Origin: Streptomyces venezuelae
GTDB lineage: Bacteria; Actinomycetota; Actinomycetes; Streptomycetales; Streptomycetaceae
Length of the DNA stretch: 64,000 nt
Assembly (NCBI RefSeq): GCF_008642295.1
Contig: NZ_CP029190.1
Coordinates: 1,736,001-1,800,000, forward strand
Direction: 5' to 3'
Shown: one piece after another, positions 59,766 to 64,000 of the stretch
Layout of the letters: every line of letters begins with the position of its first letter
Numbering within the stretch: position 1 is the first letter of the stretch
Position numbers and translations under genes: made by a program
The notes under the pieces: generated by a model
The model's database searches: none
What the model was told of the DNA's origin: nothing
Seen by the model: the letters and a program-made list of their open reading frames with translations, nothing else

Positions 59766-61202
59766 ATGACGTCCACCACCGGAACACCACCGCAGAGAAC
59801 CGCCGACCCGGAGCCGGCCGGCCGCTCCTGGCAGGGCGTACGCGCCCTGCTCGTACGGCTCCACTTCTACGCCGGGGTGTTCGTCGCCCCGTTCCTGCTC
59901 ATCGCGGCCGTCACCGGCCTCCTCTACACCGTCGCACCCCAGCTCGACCAGGTCCTCTACGGGGACAAGCTGACCGTCGAGCAGGTCGGCGAACAGCCGC
60001 GCCCGCTGTCCGAGCAGATCGCCGCGGCACGCGGCGCCCACCCGGAAGGCGCTCTGGCCGAGGTCGTCACCCCGGCCTCCGCCGAGGACACCACCCGGGT
60101 CGTACTGTCCCTGCCCGAGCTGGGTGAGAAGCAGCGGACCGTGTTCGTCGACCCGTACACCGCCGAGGTGAAGGGTGAGCTGACCACCTGGTTCGGCTCG
60201 ACGCCGGTGACGACCTGGCTGGACGACCTGCACCGCAACCTGCACCTGGGAGAGACCGGCCGGCTCTACTCGGAGATCGCGGCGAGCTGGATGTGGGTGA
60301 TCGTCGCGGGCGGTCTGGTGCTGTGGATCGGGCGCGCCCGCGGTCAGCGGGCCAAGTCCGCGCGCGGGGTGCTGCTGCCCGACGGTACGGCTCGCGGCGT
60401 GCGGCGGACCCGCTCCTGGCACGCTGCCACCGGCGTGTGGCTGGCCCTCGGACTGTTCTTCCTGAGCGCGACCGGTCTGACCTGGTCGCACTACGCCGGC
60501 GAGCGCTTCGGGCAGGTCCTGGACGCGGCCAAGGGACACGCGCCGGAGCTGGACACCCTGCTGCCCGGTGCCGAGCCGCCCGCCGAGGCGGGCGGCGACG
60601 AGCACGCGGGCCACGGTGGCCACGGAGCCGCCGAGGAAGCCCCGCAGGCCGATCCCGCGGACTTCGACAAGGCCCTCGCGACGGCCCGGCAGGCTGGGCT
60701 GGGCGGCACGGTGACGCTGACCCCGCCGGCCGACACGGCCAGCGCCTGGGTCGTGGCCCAGTCCGACAACGTCTGGCCGGTGCACTACGACCGCGTCGCC
60801 GTGGACCCGGCCAAGGGCGAGGTCACGTCCCACACCCGGTGGGCCGACTACCCCGTGCTGGCCAAACTGACCAAGCTGGGCGTCCAGGGCCACATGGGTG
60901 TGCTGTTCGGTGTCCTCAACCAGATCGTGCTGGCCCTGATCGCGATCGGACTGATCCTGATCACCTTCTGGGGCTACCGCATGTGGTGGCAGCGCCGTCC
61001 CACCCGTGAGGACCGTTCGGCGGCCCTCGGCAAGGCCCCGGCCCGCGGTACCTGGCGCCTGCTGCCGCTGCCCGTGCTGGTGCTCGGGATCCCGGCGGTG
61101 GCGGCGCTCGGCTGGGCGCTGCCGCTGCTGGGCATCACCCTGGCCGTCTTCCTGGTGGTCGACGTCGCCGTGGGTGTCGTGCGCCGGAACCGGACCGCGT
61201 GA
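59766..61202 (+). CDS. PepSY-associated membrane protein
   Basis: 478 residues from ATG 59766, with AGGAGA six bases upstream. A PepSY-TM family protein: LLVRLHFYAGVFVAPFLLIAAVTGLLYTVAPQLDQVLYGD as first helix, a PepSY extracellular part, WMWVIVAGGLVLWI, then HAATGVWLALGLFFLSATGLTWSHYAGERFG, with two more helices near the C-terminus. A His-rich patch, DEHAGHGGHG, is near residue 282. Family members are linked to iron or copper reduction and uptake at the membrane. Together with the preceding His/Met-rich gene it suggests a metal-handling pair. Confidence 0.88.
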   Translation: MTSTTGTPPQRTADPEPAGRSWQGVRALLVRLHFYAGVFVAPFLLIAAVTGLLYTVAPQLDQVLYGDKLTVEQVGEQPRPLSEQIAAARGAHPEGALAEVVTPASAEDTTRVVLSLPELGEKQRTVFVDPYTAEVKGELTTWFGSTPVTTWLDDLHRNLHLGETGRLYSEIAASWMWVIVAGGLVLWIGRARGQRAKSARGVLLPDGTARGVRRTRSWHAATGVWLALGLFFLSATGLTWSHYAGERFGQVLDAAKGHAPELDTLLPGAEPPAEAGGDEHAGHGGHGAAEEAPQADPADFDKALATARQAGLGGTVTLTPPADTASAWVVAQSDNVWPVHYDRVAVDPAKGEVTSHTRWADYPVLAKLTKLGVQGHMGVLFGVLNQIVLALIAIGLILITFWGYRMWWQRRPTREDRSAALGKAPARGTWRLLPLPVLVLGIPAVAALGWALPLLGITLAVFLVVDVAVGVVRRNRTA

Positions 61203-61206
61203 GGCG

Positions 61207-61239
61207 GCGGGCGGGTACACCAGGCGTGTGCCCGCCCGC
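61207..61239. terminator. Bidirectional terminator between convergent genes
   Basis: GCGGGCGGG (61207-61215) with ACAC (61217-61220) pairs with GTGT (61226-61229) and CCCGCCCGC (61231-61239), allowing one G-T pair, around loop CAGGC. It lies between the PepSY and acyl-CoA ligase genes. Confidence 0.75.
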
Positions 61240-61284
61240 TCCGCAGCGGCGGCCGGCCACGGCGCCGGCCACCGCTCCCTGCCC

Positions 61285-62970
61285 TCAGCCTGCCTCCGCC
61301 AAGGGCGTCGCCCGGGCGTCGGAACCGGCCTCGGCCACGGCGTCGGAGAGACGTTCGCGCAGCGCTGCGCGGTCGGGCTTCCCCGCTGCGGTCAACGGCA
61401 TCTCGGCGACCACGAGGAGGCGTTCGGGATGCTTGTGCCGCTCCAAACCGTGCTCGGCGAGGTGGGCCGTGAGGGAGTCCAGCGTCGGTGCGTCCGTTCC
61501 CCGGGCTACGACGCAGGCGGCCAGCCGCTCCCCCATGAGCGGGTCGGGCACGCCGACACACACCACGTCGCTGACCTGCGGGTGCGAGGTGAGCGCCCGT
61601 TCGACCTCGGCGGGGCTGATGTTGGCGCCGCCGCGGATGACGATGTCCTTGAGCCGGCCGACGACGTGCAGGACGCCGTCACCGTCGAGGTAACCGAGGT
61701 CGCCGGTGCGGACCCAGCCGTCGGCGGTGCGGTAGCGGGCGTCGAGGTCGGGTGAGGCGACGTAGCACAGCGGGGTCATCGGGCCCCGCGAGATGATCTC
61801 CCCGATGTCTCCGTCGGCGAGAGGTTCGTGGGTCTCCGGGTCGGCGATGCGGATCTCCGCGACACGGGCGTCGGGGTGTCCGGCGACCACGCCCCTGCCG
61901 TCGGTGGGCGGGACCGTGTGGGCGAGCCCGGTGTGGCAGTTGACCCCGTCGGCGGAGCCGTACAGGTTGACGACCGGGCAGCCGAATGCCTTGGCGGCCG
62001 CGGCCGCGGTGGTCTCGTCGAGCGGCGCGCCGCCCAGCACGAGAGCCGTGGGGGCGGGCAGCCGCTCGTCACCGGTGCCGAGCCGCTCCAGCATCATGCG
62101 GATCATGGTCGGCACGCCGAGGACGTGCGTCGGCTCGTGCGCGCGTACGGCTGCGATCGCCGCGTCGGCGGTGAACTGGTCGAGCAGGACCAGGGTTCCG
62201 CCGTGCCGGGCGAGGGTGACGGCGGTGCCGTTGGAGCCGAAGGCGGAGGCCAGGGGGACCAGGAACAGGCAGCGGGGCGGGCGGCCGTCGGGGATGAGGG
62301 AGGCGAGGAAGTTGCCTCGGCCGCCGGCCAGCGCGTTGTGGGAGTAGGCGACCATCTTCGGCTCGGCCTCGGAGCCGGAGGAGACCAGGATGCGGGCCGC
62401 ACCGTCCGGGTCGGGACGGCTGGCGCGGAAGGCGGCGGGGTCCGAGCGCATCAGCTCCGACCATGCCGCGGTCCCTTCCGGCGCGGCTCCGGGGCCGACC
62501 GCGACCACGTGCCGCAGCGCGGGCAGCGAGCGCGACAGGGTGTGCAGGTCGGCCGCGTGCCGGAACTCCTTGTGCTCGACGGCGGCGATGACGGCCACGG
62601 CCTCGGCGCGGCGCAGCAGGCACTCGGCCTCCAGGACGCCCCGGCCGACGGGGAAGGGCAGGGCCACGGCCCCCAGCGCGGCCAGGGCGAGGTCGGCGAT
62701 CACGCTGTTGCGGTGGTTGGGCAGCTGTACGCCGACCACGTCGCCCGGGCGTATCCCGAGTCCGGCGAGGCCGGCGGCCAGACATCGCACCTTGCGGTCG
62801 AGCGCGGTGTAGCAGAGCTCGCCCTTGGCGTCGATGACGGCGGTGCGGTGCGGGTCGGCGATCTGCCGTGCCCGGAAGAGGCTGTAGAGGTCCAGGTCGG
62901 GGCAGGTGCCGTCGACGGCGTAGGAGCGGCGCAGTCCGGCGGGGAGCAGGTCGTGCAGGGCGACGGTCAT
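61285..62970 (-). CDS. Class I acyl-CoA/aryl-CoA ligase (AMP-binding)
   Basis: 561 residues. Adenylate-forming motifs: a P-loop-like A3, ILVSSGSEAEPKMVAYSHNAL near residue 193, differing from the usual (S/T)SGTTGxPK by SSGSEAEPK. Also LYGSADG near residue 335, RTGDLGYLDGDGVLHVVGRLKDIVIRGGANISPAEVE near residue 420 and the catalytic Lys in TAAGKPDRA near residue 533. Activates a carboxylic acid to its CoA thioester. Start overlaps the CoA-transferase stop (ATGA), so the two enzymes share an acid/CoA-ester pathway. The substrate is not evident. Confidence 0.9.
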   Translation of the reverse strand: MTVALHDLLPAGLRRSYAVDGTCPDLDLYSLFRARQIADPHRTAVIDAKGELCYTALDRKVRCLAAGLAGLGIRPGDVVGVQLPNHRNSVIADLALAALGAVALPFPVGRGVLEAECLLRRAEAVAVIAAVEHKEFRHAADLHTLSRSLPALRHVVAVGPGAAPEGTAAWSELMRSDPAAFRASRPDPDGAARILVSSGSEAEPKMVAYSHNALAGGRGNFLASLIPDGRPPRCLFLVPLASAFGSNGTAVTLARHGGTLVLLDQFTADAAIAAVRAHEPTHVLGVPTMIRMMLERLGTGDERLPAPTALVLGGAPLDETTAAAAAKAFGCPVVNLYGSADGVNCHTGLAHTVPPTDGRGVVAGHPDARVAEIRIADPETHEPLADGDIGEIISRGPMTPLCYVASPDLDARYRTADGWVRTGDLGYLDGDGVLHVVGRLKDIVIRGGANISPAEVERALTSHPQVSDVVCVGVPDPLMGERLAACVVARGTDAPTLDSLTAHLAEHGLERHKHPERLLVVAEMPLTAAGKPDRAALRERLSDAVAEAGSDARATPLAEAG

Positions 62971-64000
62971 ACGAGCCTCCAGGGGGTGGGGACGGCGGGC
63001 GCGCCATAGGCGTCACGGGTGATCGCCCCGGCGAACCGAGGGTCGTGGTGCAGCGCGTCGAGGTCGGTGGTGACCGGGGTCGCCGCGATGCCGTGCGTGT
63101 GGAGCAGGGCGAGGGCCTCGGCCGTGGGAAGTCCGTCCAGGGCGTGGCCGCGAGCGGCTGCGGCGTGCCGGTCGGCGGGGGCGATCCAGCCGTCGGCCGT
63201 ACGCAGGGGGCTACGGAACCCGGCCGACCGGCGGGGGTTCTCCCCCCGGGTGATCCGTGCCAGGGCGGGGGCGGTGAGGGTGTCGGCGGCGCCGAGGAGG
63301 GAGGAGTCCACGCGTACGCCCCGGCCCGTGCGCTCGCGCAGCAGCAGCCCCGCCAGAACGGCCTCAGCGCCGTGCAGCCCGCCGAGCACGTCCAGGAGGG
63401 TCATCAGCGAGGGGGCGGGTGCCTCTCCCTCGGGGCGCACGGCCTCGCCGACGCCGGTGCGGGCCTGCACCATGAAGTCCGTGCCCATGGGGGCGTCCTC
63501 GATCCGGTCGGCCCAGCCGCTGGTGTACGCGTACACCAGGCCGGGGTTGACGCGGGCGAGGTCCTCGGCATCCAGACCGAGTTGGGCGGCCTTGCCGGGG
63601 GCCCAGTTGTGGAGGAAGACATCGGCCTGGGACGCCATGTCACGGAGTCGGCCCCGGTCGGCTTCCGCCTTGATGTCGATCTCCACCGCCTTCTTGCCCC
63701 GGTTCAGGGCGAGCCAGCGGGCGGAGATGCCCGAGGTGGTGGGGGGCATGCCGCGCAGCGGGTCGCCGCCCGGCGGTTCGATCCGGACGACCTCGGCTCC
63801 CAGGAGTCCGAGGAGGTGCGCGGCCAGGGGTGCCTGGATGCGGCGGCCCGCCTCCAGTACGGTCAGGCCGGCCAGCGGCAGGTGAGGGGCCGGCGTCTTG
63901 GCGGGGGCCGACCGTGGCCGGGGCACCGGCCCTCCGGCGAGCGGGCTCAGCGCCCAGGGGGCCGCGCCGTCGGTCTCGGTGTGGCGTTCGGCGAGGGTGC
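62967..64000 (-). CDS. CaiB/BaiF-type CoA-transferase, 5' part cut by window edge
   Basis: At least 344 codons; the frame is open to the right edge. The domain LPLAGLTVLEAGRRIQAPLAAHLLGLLGAEVVRIEPPGGDPLRGMPP is a class III CoA-transferase N-terminus, with GSISARW-like SGISARWLALNRGKKAVEIDIK, FLHNWAPGKAAQLGL and later DVLGGLHGAEAVLAGLL. Residues before it (TLAERHTETDGAAPWALSPLAGGP) look like a linker after an earlier domain, so the gene is probably a tandem double-domain type. GTG 63926 as the true start cannot be excluded. Moves CoA between carboxylic acids; coupled to the ligase. Confidence 0.85.
   Translation of the reverse strand, partial: TLAERHTETDGAAPWALSPLAGGPVPRPRSAPAKTPAPHLPLAGLTVLEAGRRIQAPLAAHLLGLLGAEVVRIEPPGGDPLRGMPPTTSGISARWLALNRGKKAVEIDIKAEADRGRLRDMASQADVFLHNWAPGKAAQLGLDAEDLARVNPGLVYAYTSGWADRIEDAPMGTDFMVQARTGVGEAVRPEGEAPAPSLMTLLDVLGGLHGAEAVLAGLLLRERTGRGVRVDSSLLGAADTLTAPALARITRGENPRRSAGFRSPLRTADGWIAPADRHAAAARGHALDGLPTAEALALLHTHGIAATPVTTDLDALHHDPRFAGAITRDAYGAPAVPTPWRLV

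Noticed and set aside
1..64000. tRNA, rRNA or intact insertion sequences
   Set aside because: No T-loop GGTTCGA/ATCC-type signature with an acceptor stem and no transposase motif was recognised while reading both strands; a tRNAscan or IS search was not possible.

Overview
The window is high-GC actinobacterial DNA and reads as a Streptomyces chromosome. Coding capacity is dense, GTG and TTG starts are common, ATGA/GTGA gene overlaps recur, and Streptomyces-type families are present (DUF6099-like, SepF paralogue, bNACHT/STAND, T7SS-linked RHS toxin). I found no rRNA, tRNA, CRISPR array or intact insertion sequence.

Layout. 0.1-3.5 kb: anti-sigma-type ATPase, argF and arcA (arginine metabolism, with an ArgR-like operator before argF) and a small secreted protein. 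3.6-7.6 kb: a two-gene RNA-repair operon, hen1-pnkp. 7.7-12.8 kb: homocysteine methyltransferase, a luciferase-like oxidoreductase, small proteins, an AAA ATPase overlapping a MazG-like gene, and a SepF-like gene. 12.9-15.3 kb: a TetR regulator, an iron-box-controlled DUF2470 (heme-utilisation type) gene and a quinone-oxidoreductase-like gene. 15.4-21.5 kb: a sulfonate-sulfur operon (dioxygenase, FMN reductase, SsuABC, FMN monooxygenase) preceded by a Cys-rich leader ORF. 22.0-27.1 kb: methylmalonyl-CoA mutase subunits plus the MeaB chaperone. 27.1-30.4 kb: a 1100-residue NACHT/NLR-like protein. 30.6-32.2 kb: asparaginase divergent from an Lrp/AsnC regulator, sharing an operator array.

32.2-38.6 kb is a five-gene overlapping polymorphic-toxin operon: SseB-like protein, WXG-like partner, 1540-residue RHS toxin with an HNH/EndoVII-type nuclease tip, and two Imm50-like immunity genes. 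38.8-43.9 kb is a tight operon of GMC oxidoreductase, patatin-like lipase and membrane metallophosphoesterase, with no described role that I know of. CorA follows. 45.2-48.9 kb looks like a decayed island: a frameshifted fragment, a LuxR-type pseudogene with two frameshifts, long palindromes, a nuclease-helicase (DUF2075 type) with a terminator-like hairpin over its start, and the last codons of an RNA methyltransferase gene.

48.9-61.2 kb is a metal-homeostasis region: a FecBCD-type importer behind a CPC-type copper P-ATPase, copZ, a Cys-rich mini-protein divergent from an AztABC-type zinc importer, and a His/Met-rich membrane protein with a PepSY protein. The window ends in an acyl-CoA ligase and a CoA-transferase that runs off the right edge.

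The least explained and most interesting pieces are the NACHT gene, the RHS/Imm50 operon, the phosphoesterase-patatin-GMC operon, the nuclease-helicase with its start-site hairpin, and RNA-level control elements before the sulfonate operon and the FecB-like gene.
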